Origin: CBDIBC01 sp965276635 | GTDB taxonomy: Bacteria; Actinomycetota; Acidimicrobiia; Acidimicrobiales; Palsa-688 | Direction of reading: 5' to 3' | NCBI GenBank assembly: GCA_965276635.1 | Contig: CBDIBC010000003.1 | Span: forward strand, 248,001-312,000 | Length of the DNA: 64,000 nt | Part shown: one piece after another, positions 45,832-54,585 of the stretch | Numbering within the stretch: the first letter of the stretch is position 1 | Layout of the letters: every line of letters begins with the position of its first letter | Made by a program: the position numbers and the translations under genes | Notes under the pieces: model-generated | The model's database searches: none | The model's input: only the letters and a program-made list of their open reading frames with translations | Told to the model about the DNA's origin: nothing

Positions 45832-46146
45832 ATGAGCATCGATCTCAAGCCGGGACTCCGCCTGCGCAGTGTGGCGGACACGACCGAGGTCATCGTCGTC
45901 CGGGCCCCTGGTTCGGCCGTGGACCTGGAGTGCGGCGGCCATCCCATGGTGGCGGTCACCGATACTGATGCGCCGGCCGCCGGCCTCGACGCCGCCCACG
46001 CCAGCGGCTCGCAGCTCGGCAAACGGTACGCCGACGAGGCGGCGGGGGTCGAGCTCCTCTGCACCAAGGCGGGAGACGGGTCCCTCTCCCTCGCCGGCAT
46101 GACCCTGGGCCTGAAGGACGCCAAGCCACTTCCCTCGTCGGATTGA
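45832..46146 (+). CDS. Small hypothetical protein
   Basis: 104 aa starting at ATG 45832, with AGGAAGG about 12 nt upstream. Contains ECGGHPMVAV near the N-terminal third and a short Leu/Gly-rich C-terminus (SLSLAGMTLGLKDAKPLP). No signal peptide or TM helix. It may be a small acyl-CoA-region protein of actinobacteria, but no function can be read from the sequence. Isolated between divergent and convergent neighbours. Confidence 0.6.
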   Translation: MSIDLKPGLRLRSVADTTEVIVVRAPGSAVDLECGGHPMVAVTDTDAPAAGLDAAHASGSQLGKRYADEAAGVELLCTKAGDGSLSLAGMTLGLKDAKPLPSSD

Positions 46147-46170
46147 TCCTCCCGGCGGCCCCGCCGACCC

Positions 46171-46761
46171 TCAGCGCCCGGGTGCACCCGCCGCTCGCGG
46201 GTTGGCGTCCAGGGCGCCGGCCAAGCGGTCGACCAACGGCACGATATGACGGGCGCAGTCCACGAACGCCTCCTCGTCGCCGCCCCCGGGGTCGTCGACA
46301 TCCTCCCACGCCTCGAGGGCAACGTGGGCCAGGTCGAGGGCACGAACCCGGGCGGCCAGGTCCGCTCCGGCGTGCAGGTCGCGGGCCAGGCGGACGAGGG
46401 TGGCCGACCGGTGGGCCACGTCGGGGTGCTCGCGCCGGATCCAGCCGATGTGCTCCGTGCTCAGGCCGACGATGATGTCCGCCCAGGCCAGCACCGGTGG
46501 GGTGGCCTGTCGGCTGGCGTGGCGGGGGGGCTCCAGGCCGACATGGACGAGCGCCGCTCGGGTCCGGCCGCTCATGGGTTGCCCGTCGATGACCAGGGTC
46601 CCGGCCGTCTGCACCTCCAGCCAGGGAGCCCGGGTCCGGAGCGCGGCGCCGGCGATGACCGAGCGGGCGGCGTTGCCGGTGCAGATGAGCAGCACCTTGG
46701 GTGGGGGCGAGGCCAGCCGGGCCGGCGCGGGCGTTATCGGCTGGAGGTGGGGGATCGTCAT
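46171..46761 (-). CDS. Low-molecular-weight protein-tyrosine phosphatase family protein
   Basis: 196 aa. P-loop CTGNAARS (C27-x5-R33-S34) at the N-terminus and the DDPGGGD general-acid region near the C-terminus fit LMW-PTPs and related arsenate reductases. GTLVIDGQPMSGRTRAALVH and WADIIVGLSTEHIGWIR are family-like. Starts in the stop codon of the crotonase gene (4-nt overlap). An odd pairing of a phosphatase with an acyl-CoA enzyme. Confidence 0.85.
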   Translation of the reverse strand: MTIPHLQPITPAPARLASPPPKVLLICTGNAARSVIAGAALRTRAPWLEVQTAGTLVIDGQPMSGRTRAALVHVGLEPPRHASRQATPPVLAWADIIVGLSTEHIGWIRREHPDVAHRSATLVRLARDLHAGADLAARVRALDLAHVALEAWEDVDDPGGGDEEAFVDCARHIVPLVDRLAGALDANPRAAGAPGR

Positions 46762-47783
46762 GCCCCACCGACGGCGTCGATCAGTCCCCACGCCAACGCC
46801 GTCGGTACGTCGATGGCGGCCCCGGTGAGGCCCATCCAGGCGGTCCGTTGCCTCCCGATGCGTGGTGGGAGGCTGGCGGTACCCCCCGCCCCGGGGATGA
46901 GCCCGAACGCCACCTCCGGCAGGTGGAACCGAGCGGAGGGGTGGGCTTCCACTCGACCGCAGAACGCCGGCAGCTCGATGCCGGCACCGACGCAGGCGCC
47001 GTGGACATGGGCCGTGACCCGGTCGGCCACCGCGCTGAGCGCCACCGCCGCGCTGCGCGTGGAGCGGACCAGGTGACCGGTGAGCGCCGACGGCGTGGAG
47101 CCGAACTCGCCGAGGTCGCCGCCGGCACAGAAGTCCGGGCCGGCCCCACGCAGCTCGACCCGACCGGTGGTCGGGTCCCCAGCGGCGACGTCCAGGGCTG
47201 CGACCAGGGCGTCGCGGCTGGCGGCGTCGAAGGCGTTGCGGACCGCCGGCCGGTTGAGGGTGATGGTGAGGCGCTCGGGCCCACGGTCGACGAGCACAGG
47301 CGGCTCGACGCCAGGGTGGTGTGACCGGGTGCGCCGCGATCCCAGCCACGCCTGGTGTACGGCGCCGGTCTGCAGGACCCCGTAGGCCAGGGACTCGACG
47401 ACCAGGGCGTCGCGCCCGGCGAGGTGGTCGCCGAGGCGCAGGACCTGGACGAGCGTCACCGACGCCTCCGGGGAGGCGTCGATCGCCGCCTGCAGGCCCA
47501 TCAGGGCCTCGTCGAACGGACCGGCGACCGACACCCAGGGCGCTCCTGCCCCTGCGGTGGGGGTGACGGCCACGTCGGCCCACTGGACGGGGCCATCGCT
47601 GGGGTCGCCGCAGGCGACCACGACGCACGGCAGCTGCGCCACCATCCCCGCCAGGCGGTCCAGCGCCGGGGAGCGCTCGGCCCGGATGGCCAGCGCCGGG
47701 CGGCCGGCGAGCACGCCCACCGCTTCGGTATCGTGACCGTCGGCGATGCACGCCAGGGCCTGGGCGGCGGAGAGGATCTCCAT
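46758..47783 (-). CDS. Enoyl-CoA hydratase/isomerase with N-terminal extension
   Basis: 341 aa. A crotonase core from about residue 165: RLTITLNRPAVRNAFDAASR, GPDFCAGGDLGEFGS, VHGACVGAGIELPAFCGRVE, LPEVAFGLIPGAGGTASLPP. The first 160 residues are an extra alpha/beta part (ALACIADGHDTEAVGVLAGR, VVVACGDPSDGPVQWADVAV) that looks like a truncated second crotonase-like half. ATG 47783 is chosen over an upstream GC-rich extension. Confidence 0.82.
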   Translation of the reverse strand: MEILSAAQALACIADGHDTEAVGVLAGRPALAIRAERSPALDRLAGMVAQLPCVVVACGDPSDGPVQWADVAVTPTAGAGAPWVSVAGPFDEALMGLQAAIDASPEASVTLVQVLRLGDHLAGRDALVVESLAYGVLQTGAVHQAWLGSRRTRSHHPGVEPPVLVDRGPERLTITLNRPAVRNAFDAASRDALVAALDVAAGDPTTGRVELRGAGPDFCAGGDLGEFGSTPSALTGHLVRSTRSAAVALSAVADRVTAHVHGACVGAGIELPAFCGRVEAHPSARFHLPEVAFGLIPGAGGTASLPPRIGRQRTAWMGLTGAAIDVPTALAWGLIDAVGGA

Positions 47784-47806
47784 CGGCGCGAGGCTAGGGG
47801 ACAGGG

Positions 47807-49267
47807 ATGGACGCAACGCAGGCGATGGGGCAGCAGACGGGGCCGCCACTGGGGCGGCCTGGGGGTCGGCTCCTCGTCGTCGATGCGGAGGTCGACGGCC
47901 GGCCCCGGCAGCGGGTGCGGACGGTGGGCGACGTCGTCGTCGACGTGGGCCCGGATCTCCGGGGCCGGCCGGGCGAGAAAGTGATCGATGCCCGGGGCGG
48001 GGCGGTCATCGCCGGCCTGCACGACCACCACGTCCACCTGCGGGCCCTGGCCGCGGCCTCGTCGTCGGTGGCGGTCGGCCCAGACGTGCTCGGTCCCCGA
48101 GCCGGGCCCGGCCGGCTCGGCGACCGGCTGCGCCGGGCGCCCACGGGCGCGGATGGATGGGTCAGGGCCGTCGGGTACCACGAGTCGGTCGCCGGTCCCC
48201 TGGACGCCGACCGGCTCGAGGCGTTGATGCCGGGCCGGCCCGTGCGTGTCCAGCACCGCAGCGGCAAGCTCTGGATCCTGAACCAAGCGGGGCTGCGCGC
48301 CGCAGGGGTGTCGGCGTGGGCTGCGACCGGGTTGGAGCGAGATGGAGCCGGTCGGCCCACCGGCCGGCTGTGGCGCCTCGACCGCGCCTTGGGCGAGGCC
48401 ATCGGTGCCGTCCCCGTCGACCTCCGGAGCGTCGGTGCCGCCGCCGCCCGGTGGGGCGTCACCGGCTTCACCGACGCCGACCCGTCCAGGCCGCCGGGAA
48501 CGGTGGCGGCCCTGTGCGACGCGCTGCCGCAGCGCCTACACCTGATGGGCCCCCCGAGCCTGGTCGCCGGAACGGGCAGCCCGTGGACCCTCGGTGCGGT
48601 CAAGGTCGTGCTCGACGACGAGCGGCTGCCGGGCCTCGACGACCTGGTCGGCATCGTCGACGATGCCCACGCCAGGGGCCGGCCGGTCGCCGTGCACTGT
48701 GTGTCCGCGGCTCAGGTGGTCCTGGCCGTCGCCGCCGTCGACTCGGCTCGGTCCCGGGGGGGCGATCGGATCGAGCACGGCTCGGTCATCCCCCCCGAGC
48801 TGATCGGCACGCTCGCCCGCCTCTCCCTCACTGTGGTCACCCAGCCCGGCTTCGTGGCCGATCGCGGTGACAGCTACCTGGAGGAGACCGATGCGGTCGA
48901 CCTCCCCGATCTGTACCGCTGTGCGTCGTTGCGGCGAGCCGGTGTCACCGTGGCCTTCGGCACCGACGCCCCGCACGGGCCGGCCGACCCGTGGGTGGCG
49001 GTCGCGGCTGCTATCGACCGACGTACCCGGCTCGGGGCCCGCCTGGGGGAGGGGGAGGTCGTCGATGCTCGCGCCGCGCTCGCCATGTTCCAGGGCGAGG
49101 CGGCCGCCCCGGGCCGGGTGCGACGGGTGGAGCCCGGTGCTCTGGCCGATCTCTGCGTCCTGGCCGCGCCCCTGGCCGAGGTGCTCCATCGCCCGGTGTC
49201 GACGGCCGTGGCCGCCACGGTGGTGCGGTCTGCGGTCGTCTACCAGGACGGTACCTTGGGGGGATGA
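47807..49267 (+). CDS. Amidohydrolase family 3 (YtcJ-like) protein
   Basis: 486 aa. Metal-binding GLHDHHVHL (H-x-H), VAVHCVSAAQ, DRIEHGS and FGTDAPHGPADPW give the His/Asp set of the amidohydrolase superfamily; beta-sandwich parts flank the barrel (KVIDARGGAVIAG, GALADLCVLAAPL). It hydrolyses C-N or related bonds in an unknown substrate. ATG 47807; ATG 47825 is also possible. Divergent from the crotonase gene by 23 nt. Confidence 0.85.
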   Translation: MDATQAMGQQTGPPLGRPGGRLLVVDAEVDGRPRQRVRTVGDVVVDVGPDLRGRPGEKVIDARGGAVIAGLHDHHVHLRALAAASSSVAVGPDVLGPRAGPGRLGDRLRRAPTGADGWVRAVGYHESVAGPLDADRLEALMPGRPVRVQHRSGKLWILNQAGLRAAGVSAWAATGLERDGAGRPTGRLWRLDRALGEAIGAVPVDLRSVGAAAARWGVTGFTDADPSRPPGTVAALCDALPQRLHLMGPPSLVAGTGSPWTLGAVKVVLDDERLPGLDDLVGIVDDAHARGRPVAVHCVSAAQVVLAVAAVDSARSRGGDRIEHGSVIPPELIGTLARLSLTVVTQPGFVADRGDSYLEETDAVDLPDLYRCASLRRAGVTVAFGTDAPHGPADPWVAVAAAIDRRTRLGARLGEGEVVDARAALAMFQGEAAAPGRVRRVEPGALADLCVLAAPLAEVLHRPVSTAVAATVVRSAVVYQDGTLGG

Positions 49268-49342
49268 GCATCGCCTCCGACCACCGGCCGGGGGCCCAGC
49301 GGGTACCGTCGGTCCGGTCCTGAGGCGAACGGAGGGGGGACC

Positions 49343-50236
49343 GTGGGTCGCAGCCGCCGGCTGATCCGTGACGAAGGCCTGGTGGCCTTCGATCACCTGC
49401 TCGACCACCTCCAGCGGCTGGTGGGCGGGGACTGGCGCATCGATGCGCAGCTGGACCCCGACCGGCACGGGATCGTGGCCGAGCTGGACGAGGGCCTCCA
49501 CCTGATCGGAGAGGGCATCCCCAGCGAGCACGAGGAGCTGGCCCGATCCGTCGTGGAGGCCTGTGCGCCCCTCGCCCGCCACGCCCTGCAGATCGGGCGC
49601 CAAGCCAGCCAGGCGCAGGCCGAGGCGTCCATCGATCCCCTGACCGGACTGGTGAACAGGAGGGGGTGGCAGCACGGCTTGGCCAGGGAGGACGCGCACT
49701 GTGCTCGGGAGAAGCTGGCCGCCGTTGTCGGCATCATCGACATCGACGAGCTCAAGGCGGTCAACGACTGCTACGGCCACCTCTGCGGTGACCTCATCAT
49801 CGTGCTGGTGGCCGAGGCCCTGCGAGCCGTCTGCCGTCCCGAGGACATCATCGCCCGGCTCGGTGGCGACGAGTTCGGGGTGGTGATCGTCGGCCAGGCC
49901 GTCGGTCAGCAGCACCTCATCGCCAACCGGCTCCTGGCGTCGCTCATGGAGTCGGGTGTGGCCGCCTCTATCGGGACGACGGAGGTCGCCGGGGTGCCCC
50001 TGGCCGAGGCGGTGGCGCTTGCCGATCGGGCCATGTACCGGCGCAAGGGCATCCGGCGGCGGGCCCGCGAACGCCGACGAAACGACGGGCCGGCGGGGCC
50101 GGGCGGGCAGGCAGGCAGCACCACCGTTGCTCCGGCGGCCAGCCCCCACGCCGCGGTCCGGGAGCAGGACCTGACCGGTCCGCCCGCCATCGGCGTCCAG
50201 GCCGGGGACGCCATGCTGGGCTCGACGCACCGCTGA
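49343..50236 (+). CDS. Diguanylate cyclase (GGDEF domain)
   Basis: 297 aa. Helical N-terminus with no clear sensor domain, then SIDPLTGLVNRRGW, metal Asp in IIDIDELKAVND, and GGDEF at 174-178. An I-site RPED (165-168) lies five residues before it, so product inhibition is expected. It makes c-di-GMP. No EAL domain is fused; the Ala/Gly-rich C-terminus is low-complexity. GTG 49343 follows GGAGGGGGGA. orn, which degrades pGpG, is also in this window. Confidence 0.92.
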   Translation: MGRSRRLIRDEGLVAFDHLLDHLQRLVGGDWRIDAQLDPDRHGIVAELDEGLHLIGEGIPSEHEELARSVVEACAPLARHALQIGRQASQAQAEASIDPLTGLVNRRGWQHGLAREDAHCAREKLAAVVGIIDIDELKAVNDCYGHLCGDLIIVLVAEALRAVCRPEDIIARLGGDEFGVVIVGQAVGQQHLIANRLLASLMESGVAASIGTTEVAGVPLAEAVALADRAMYRRKGIRRRARERRRNDGPAGPGGQAGSTTVAPAASPHAAVREQDLTGPPAIGVQAGDAMLGSTHR

Positions 50237-50239
50237 GCC

Positions 50240-50400
50240 GGCGCACGGCACGCCCGGTCGGCCGGCGCCGGCGGGGCTGGCGTCGGTGGGGCTGGGGTCG
50301 GTCGGCTGCCGCCGGTGGGGCTGGCGCCGGTGGGGCTGCCGCCGGTGGGGCTGGGGTCGGACGGCCGTCGGTCGGGCTGGCGCCGGTCGGGGTGACGCCG
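50240..50400. repeat. Degenerate GC-rich repeat array (GCCGGTGGGGCTG core)
   Basis: About eight imperfect copies of a 15-18 nt unit with the core GCCGGTGGGGCTG fill the space after the diguanylate cyclase stop codon and end at the 53-nt palindrome. Confidence 0.85.
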
Positions 50401-50401
50401 G

Positions 50402-50454
50402 CGAATTGTGTTCGATTTGGGTACGGTTTCCCACCCCAAATCGAACACAATTCG
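50402..50454. repeat. 53-nt palindromic element, 20-bp perfect arms
   Basis: CGAATTGTGTTCGATTTGGG (50402-50421) and its exact reverse complement (50435-50454) enclose 13 nt. The arms are AT-rich against about 75% GC flanks. It lies between convergent genes and between two tandem arrays. Without a T tract, it could be a terminator, a protein site or a dispersed palindromic element related to the one at 15807-15859. Confidence 0.93.
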
Positions 50455-50476
50455 ATCTACGACGGCCGGCCCCCCC

Positions 50477-50572
50477 GCCAGGTGTTAGCGGTGCCAGGTG
50501 TCAGCGGTGCCAGGTGTCAGCGGTGCCAGGTGTCAGCGGTGCCAGGTGTCAGCGGTGCCAGGTGTCAGCGGT
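50477..50572. repeat. Six tandem 16-nt repeats reaching into the MaoC stop codon
   Basis: The unit GCCAGGTGTCAGCGGT is repeated at 50477, 50493, 50509, 50525, 50541 and 50557; the first has one change (TTAG for TCAG). The last unit contains the stop codon of the minus-strand MaoC gene. Confidence 0.95.
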
Positions 50573-51416
50573 ACTGCAGGATGCCCCCGTCGATGACGAC
50601 GCCGGCACCGGTCGAGGTGCGAAAACCGGCCCGGCGCGGCTCCAGGTCCCAGACCTCGACGGTCAGCTCCTCGCCGGGCAGGACGGGCTTGGAGAAGCGA
50701 GCGGCCATGGAGACGAACCGATCGGGGTCGGATCCGCAGACCTCGTGGAGCAGGCCCCGGCCGGTGAAGCCGAAGCTGCAGAGGCCGTGGAGGATGGGCC
50801 GGTCGAAGCCGCCCATGGCCGCGAAGCGGGGATCGGAGTGCAGCGGGTTCCGGTCGCCGGAGAGGCGGTACAGGAGCGCCTGGTCCTTGCGGGTGGCATA
50901 GGTGACCTTGTGGTCGGGGGCGCGCTCGGGGAGCTCGACCTTCCCCGACGGGCCCCGGTCACCCCCGAACCCGCCCTCGCCCCGGATGAACGCCGACGCG
51001 GTGGTGGTGTAGAGCGGCTTGCCGGTGGCCGTGTCCGTGGCCTCGGTGGAGGTGGCGATGACCGCCCCGGAGCCCTTGTCGTAGATGCCCGTGATGGTCG
51101 TCACCGACGACACCTCGCCGGCTACCGGGAGGGGGGCGTGCAGGGTCACCGACTGCTCGCCGTGCACGAGCATCGCCATGTTGAAGTCGCCGACGTTGTT
51201 GTAGGCGCCGGCACCTCCCGGGATTACGACGGGGAACGTCGGCAGCACCCGCTGGGTGACGTCCTGGCTGTTCTCGGTGGTGAACTCCAACTCGAAGCCG
51301 GTCGGGTCGGACACCCCGGCGCCCACCCCGAGGGCGTACAGCAGGGCGTCCTTCGAGTCCCACGATCCCGGGGAAGGAGCGGACTGGTTACCGGTGGCAG
51401 CAGGGTTGATCGGCAT
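50565..51416 (-). CDS. MaoC-like hydratase 2 (double hotdog enoyl-CoA hydratase)
   Basis: 283 aa. Two hotdog halves; the second has the hydratase-2 motif LYRLSGDRNPLHSDP (catalytic Asp and His) and FDRPILHGLCSFGFTGRGLL. It gives (R)-3-hydroxyacyl-CoA, as in human MFE-2 and mycobacterial steroid side-chain hydratases. It pairs logically with the Hsd4A-like SDR. The stop codon is part of the 16-nt repeat array. Confidence 0.9.
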   Translation of the reverse strand: MPINPAATGNQSAPSPGSWDSKDALLYALGVGAGVSDPTGFELEFTTENSQDVTQRVLPTFPVVIPGGAGAYNNVGDFNMAMLVHGEQSVTLHAPLPVAGEVSSVTTITGIYDKGSGAVIATSTEATDTATGKPLYTTTASAFIRGEGGFGGDRGPSGKVELPERAPDHKVTYATRKDQALLYRLSGDRNPLHSDPRFAAMGGFDRPILHGLCSFGFTGRGLLHEVCGSDPDRFVSMAARFSKPVLPGEELTVEVWDLEPRRAGFRTSTGAGVVIDGGILQYR

Positions 51417-51443
51417 GAGCCCCGACCCTAGTCAGGGCGCCCC

Positions 51444-52700
51444 CTACGCCCTGGCCGAGCGCGAGCGGGACTGCTCCAGCGCCGCCCGGTGCCGTGGCGC
51501 GGCGACGGCCACGAGCGCATCGGCCCGCTCGCGCAGCGAGCACCCGGCGAGGTGGGCGACGCCGTGCTCGGTGACCACCACGTCGACGGAATGGCGGGGC
51601 AGCGCGACCGGCGTACCCGGCGCCAGGTCGGCCACGATCTTGCTGGCGCCCGCCGCCGTCTCCGACTGCAACGCCACGATACGGAGTCCCCCCCGTGACA
51701 GGTGGGCCCCCTCGAAGAAGTCCGCGCTGCCCCCGATGCCGGCCAGCGGGCGGGCGCCGACCGCCTCGGCGGCGACCTGGCCGGACAGGTCGACCTCGGC
51801 CGCCGAGTTGACCGACACGAGCCGCGGTCGAGACGCGAGCCACAGCGGATGGTGACACGTCGCCGAGGACACCACGCCGACAGAGGGGTTGTCGTCAACG
51901 AAGTCGAGCAGCCGCCGCGTGCCGAGCAGCTCGACTGCGGTCAGTGCCGCCTCCGGGTAGGTGTCCGTCCGACGCAGTGCACCGCCTTCGAACAGGGACA
52001 CGATGTGGTCCGATCCCATGCCGACCATGCGGAGGGCCCCGAGCCCGGCGCCTCCGAGCAGCTCGGTGATCGCCTCGGGCACGGCCCCCAGCCCGAGCTG
52101 GACGGTCGGGTCGAGCGGGAGCAGCTCCACCACCTGTGCGGCGATCTGCCGGGCTGCGTCGGTGGGCGGGGCGCTGTGGTACTCGCATGTCGGCGTGTCG
52201 GACTCGACCAGCTCGTCGATCTCGCCGACGTGCACCTTCGTCTCGCCCCAGGTGCGGGGCATGGCGTCATCGACCTCGGCGATCACCAGTCCGGCGGCGT
52301 CGAGGGCCGCCCGGGTGTAGCTTCCCGATGCACCGAAGCTGGCGTAGCCACGGCTGTCGGGACGGCTTACCCGCAGGAGCAGCACGTCGATCCGGCCGGG
52401 CAGCCATGCCGGCACGTCGCCGTTGCGCAGCGGGATGTAGTCGGCGAGGCCGTCGGCCACCAGGCTCCGGCTGGGGCCGCTCAGATGCCAGCTGCGCAGG
52501 CCCAGGTGCCCGGCTCGCACGGCCGGCGCGAACGGCTGCTCGCCGAGGAGGAGCCCGGCACACAACGTGATGCCTGCCACCTCGACGGCCCGTTGGCCGA
52601 GGTGGGTCAGGAGGGTCTCGGGCGTGGAGCAGGCTGGCGTGGCCACCACCCGGGCGCCCGGACCCACGCGCCGCAGCGCCGCCGCCGGCCTCGTCACCAC
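51444..52700 (-). CDS. Acetyl-CoA hydrolase/transferase family (4-hydroxybutyrate CoA-transferase-like)
   Basis: 418 aa. Family marks: LQLGLGAVPEAI-like QLGLGAVPEAITELLG, the active-site Glu region VNSAAEVDLSGQVAAEAVGA, GSADFFEGAHLSRGGLRIVA and VTEHGVAHLAG. Transfers CoA between short-chain acids or hydrolyses acyl-CoA. The GTG start (52700 or 52697) lies inside a 14-nt tandem repeat. Stop is 27 nt before the MaoC start codon on the same strand. Confidence 0.87.
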   Translation of the reverse strand: MVTRPAAALRRVGPGARVVATPACSTPETLLTHLGQRAVEVAGITLCAGLLLGEQPFAPAVRAGHLGLRSWHLSGPSRSLVADGLADYIPLRNGDVPAWLPGRIDVLLLRVSRPDSRGYASFGASGSYTRAALDAAGLVIAEVDDAMPRTWGETKVHVGEIDELVESDTPTCEYHSAPPTDAARQIAAQVVELLPLDPTVQLGLGAVPEAITELLGGAGLGALRMVGMGSDHIVSLFEGGALRRTDTYPEAALTAVELLGTRRLLDFVDDNPSVGVVSSATCHHPLWLASRPRLVSVNSAAEVDLSGQVAAEAVGARPLAGIGGSADFFEGAHLSRGGLRIVALQSETAAGASKIVADLAPGTPVALPRHSVDVVVTEHGVAHLAGCSLRERADALVAVAAPRHRAALEQSRSRSARA

Positions 52701-52740
52701 CGTCGGCTCACCACCGTCGGCTCACCACCGTCGGCTCACC
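52694..52740. repeat. Three tandem 14-nt repeats covering the CoA-transferase start
   Basis: TCACCACCGTCGGC at 52694, 52708 and 52722 plus a partial TCACC. The first unit holds both possible GTG start codons of the minus-strand gene, so the repeat sits where its ribosome binding site should be. Confidence 0.93.
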
Positions 52741-52765
52741 AGGGTCGATCCGGGGGGGCGTCGGG

Positions 52766-54433
52766 TCATCCGGGCCGGGCATCGTCGGGCCCGAGGGGAT
52801 CCGGCCACGGCACCGGCCCGCGCCGGTCCACCCACGGCTCGGGCTGGCGCGGCTCAGGCTGGCTCGGCTCGGGCTGGCGCGGCTCGGGCTGGCCCGGCTC
52901 GGGCGGGGCCCCGCCGGCCCACGCCACACCCACGCCCGGCTCGGACCAGGGGGGCGCCCCCGTCCTGTCGTCGGAGGCGTGCACGGCGGCGTCCTGGGCG
53001 GCAGCGGCCGACGCCACGTCCCCCGGGTACTCGCGGACGGCCCGCACGAGCAGGATGCCGTTGGCGAAGACAGGCAGGAGCATGACGAGGAACGTCCACT
53101 GTAGGCCGGTGCGGCCACCGCCGAACACGTGGTCGCTCATGGCACCGAACAGCAGGGGGGCCAACGCCTGTGCCGCCGTCCGCAGCGCAGTGCGCACCCC
53201 CTCGGCTCGGCCCCACAGCTGCGCAGGGACGATGTCCAGGCGGGCCGCGTCGATGGGCGGGTTCTGGGCGGAGAGCATGAGCGCGGCGATGATCAGGTAC
53301 ACGAGCGCCGGGCCGATGTGACGGGTGACCAGGGCGGGCACGAACAGGACGCCCGTCGTGACCCCGGCCACCGCGGCCACGGTGACCCGGGCGGGGAGGT
53401 ACCCGCGGCGCAGGAAGGCGTCGGCCAGCCGACCGGCGACGAGCACGCCGGCGAGGGCGCCGACGCCGAGCACCAGCAGCAGCGTGGTGGCCAGCCCCTG
53501 GCTGATGTGGTACTGCTCCTTGGAGAACTCGACGCCGAACGTCTGGACGCCTGAGAGATAGAAGTAGCCGCAGGCGGAGGCCACGATGAGCGTCCGGTTG
53601 CTGGGGATGCGCAGCACGTAGCGGGCGGCGGCGAGGAAGCCCAGCTGGTTGAGCTTGGCCCCGAGGACCAGCTCGTCGTTGGGTAGCACCCCCCGTTCCT
53701 TGGCCAGGCGCTGCGCCTCCGTGGCCCGGTGGACGCCGGTGGGGGGCTGGGCGACCGTGTCGGCGTCGGGGGCCACGCTGGCCGGGTCGATCAGGGGGCT
53801 GCGCCCGCCGCGCTGTGGTTCGCGCAGGCGCAGGACGGCCCGCCCGAGGAAGAAGGTGGGGATGGCCAGGACCACGAACGCCGCCCGCCACGACACCGCG
53901 GCGATGTCACCGGTCACGGCGAAGCCGATGCCGGCGCCGACCAGCTCGCCGGCGAGCAGGTAGCCGTAGACCTTGCCGCGCTCGTTGCTGGCGAAGTAGT
54001 CGCCGATGAGCGAGGCCACCACCGGGCCGGCGGCCGCGGTAACGATGCCGAGCAGCAGACGAGCGAGCAACAGTCGGCCGAAGCTCCCGGCCGTGGCGCT
54101 CCAGATCATGGCTCCGCCCCACAGGAAGATGGACCAGCCGAGGAAGCGCGTGCGCGAGAAGCGATCGGCGACCACCCCGAACGGGAGGCTGAACAACGCG
54201 GCCACCACGGCGTTGGCGGCGACCAGGAGGCCGATGTCGGTGTCGGAGATGTGTAGCGCCTGGCGGAGCTGGGTGGCCGACGCCCCGACCGTGGCGGTGT
54301 CCGCACTGCTCATGGCCAGGACGGCGCCGAGCAGGAGGATCACGCGGGTGCGCTCGGGGCCGCCGAGGGTGCCCTCGAGGTGCTGGCCGGCCCGCCGAGC
54401 CAGGTGGCGGGCGGACGATCGGATGTGGCGCAC
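52766..54433 (-). CDS. MFS transporter with QPEP-repeat tail
   Basis: 555 aa, 12 TM helices of the major facilitator superfamily with the usual motif-A stretch PFGVVADRFSRTRFLGWSIF and a cytoplasmic centre loop (about 200-265). Spinster-like arrangement (VASLIGDYFASNERGKVYGY). The last 60 residues are Pro-rich with repeated QPEPRQPEPSQPEP encoded by a short tandem DNA repeat. The substrate is unknown. Confidence 0.85.
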   Translation of the reverse strand: MRHIRSSARHLARRAGQHLEGTLGGPERTRVILLLGAVLAMSSADTATVGASATQLRQALHISDTDIGLLVAANAVVAALFSLPFGVVADRFSRTRFLGWSIFLWGGAMIWSATAGSFGRLLLARLLLGIVTAAAGPVVASLIGDYFASNERGKVYGYLLAGELVGAGIGFAVTGDIAAVSWRAAFVVLAIPTFFLGRAVLRLREPQRGGRSPLIDPASVAPDADTVAQPPTGVHRATEAQRLAKERGVLPNDELVLGAKLNQLGFLAAARYVLRIPSNRTLIVASACGYFYLSGVQTFGVEFSKEQYHISQGLATTLLLVLGVGALAGVLVAGRLADAFLRRGYLPARVTVAAVAGVTTGVLFVPALVTRHIGPALVYLIIAALMLSAQNPPIDAARLDIVPAQLWGRAEGVRTALRTAAQALAPLLFGAMSDHVFGGGRTGLQWTFLVMLLPVFANGILLVRAVREYPGDVASAAAAQDAAVHASDDRTGAPPWSEPGVGVAWAGGAPPEPGQPEPRQPEPSQPEPRQPEPWVDRRGPVPWPDPLGPDDARPG

Positions 54434-54585
54434 CGGCCGGTCGCTGGGCGTGGTCGTGGGTCCTTGGTGCTCGGGGGCGGGCCCGGGCGGTGGCCCACCC
54501 GGTGCGGGTTCGGCCGGTGGCGTGCCACCGGCCGACTGCGCTCAGGATACGACCAGCGGCGGGGTCGTCCGGCGACGCCTGTCGC

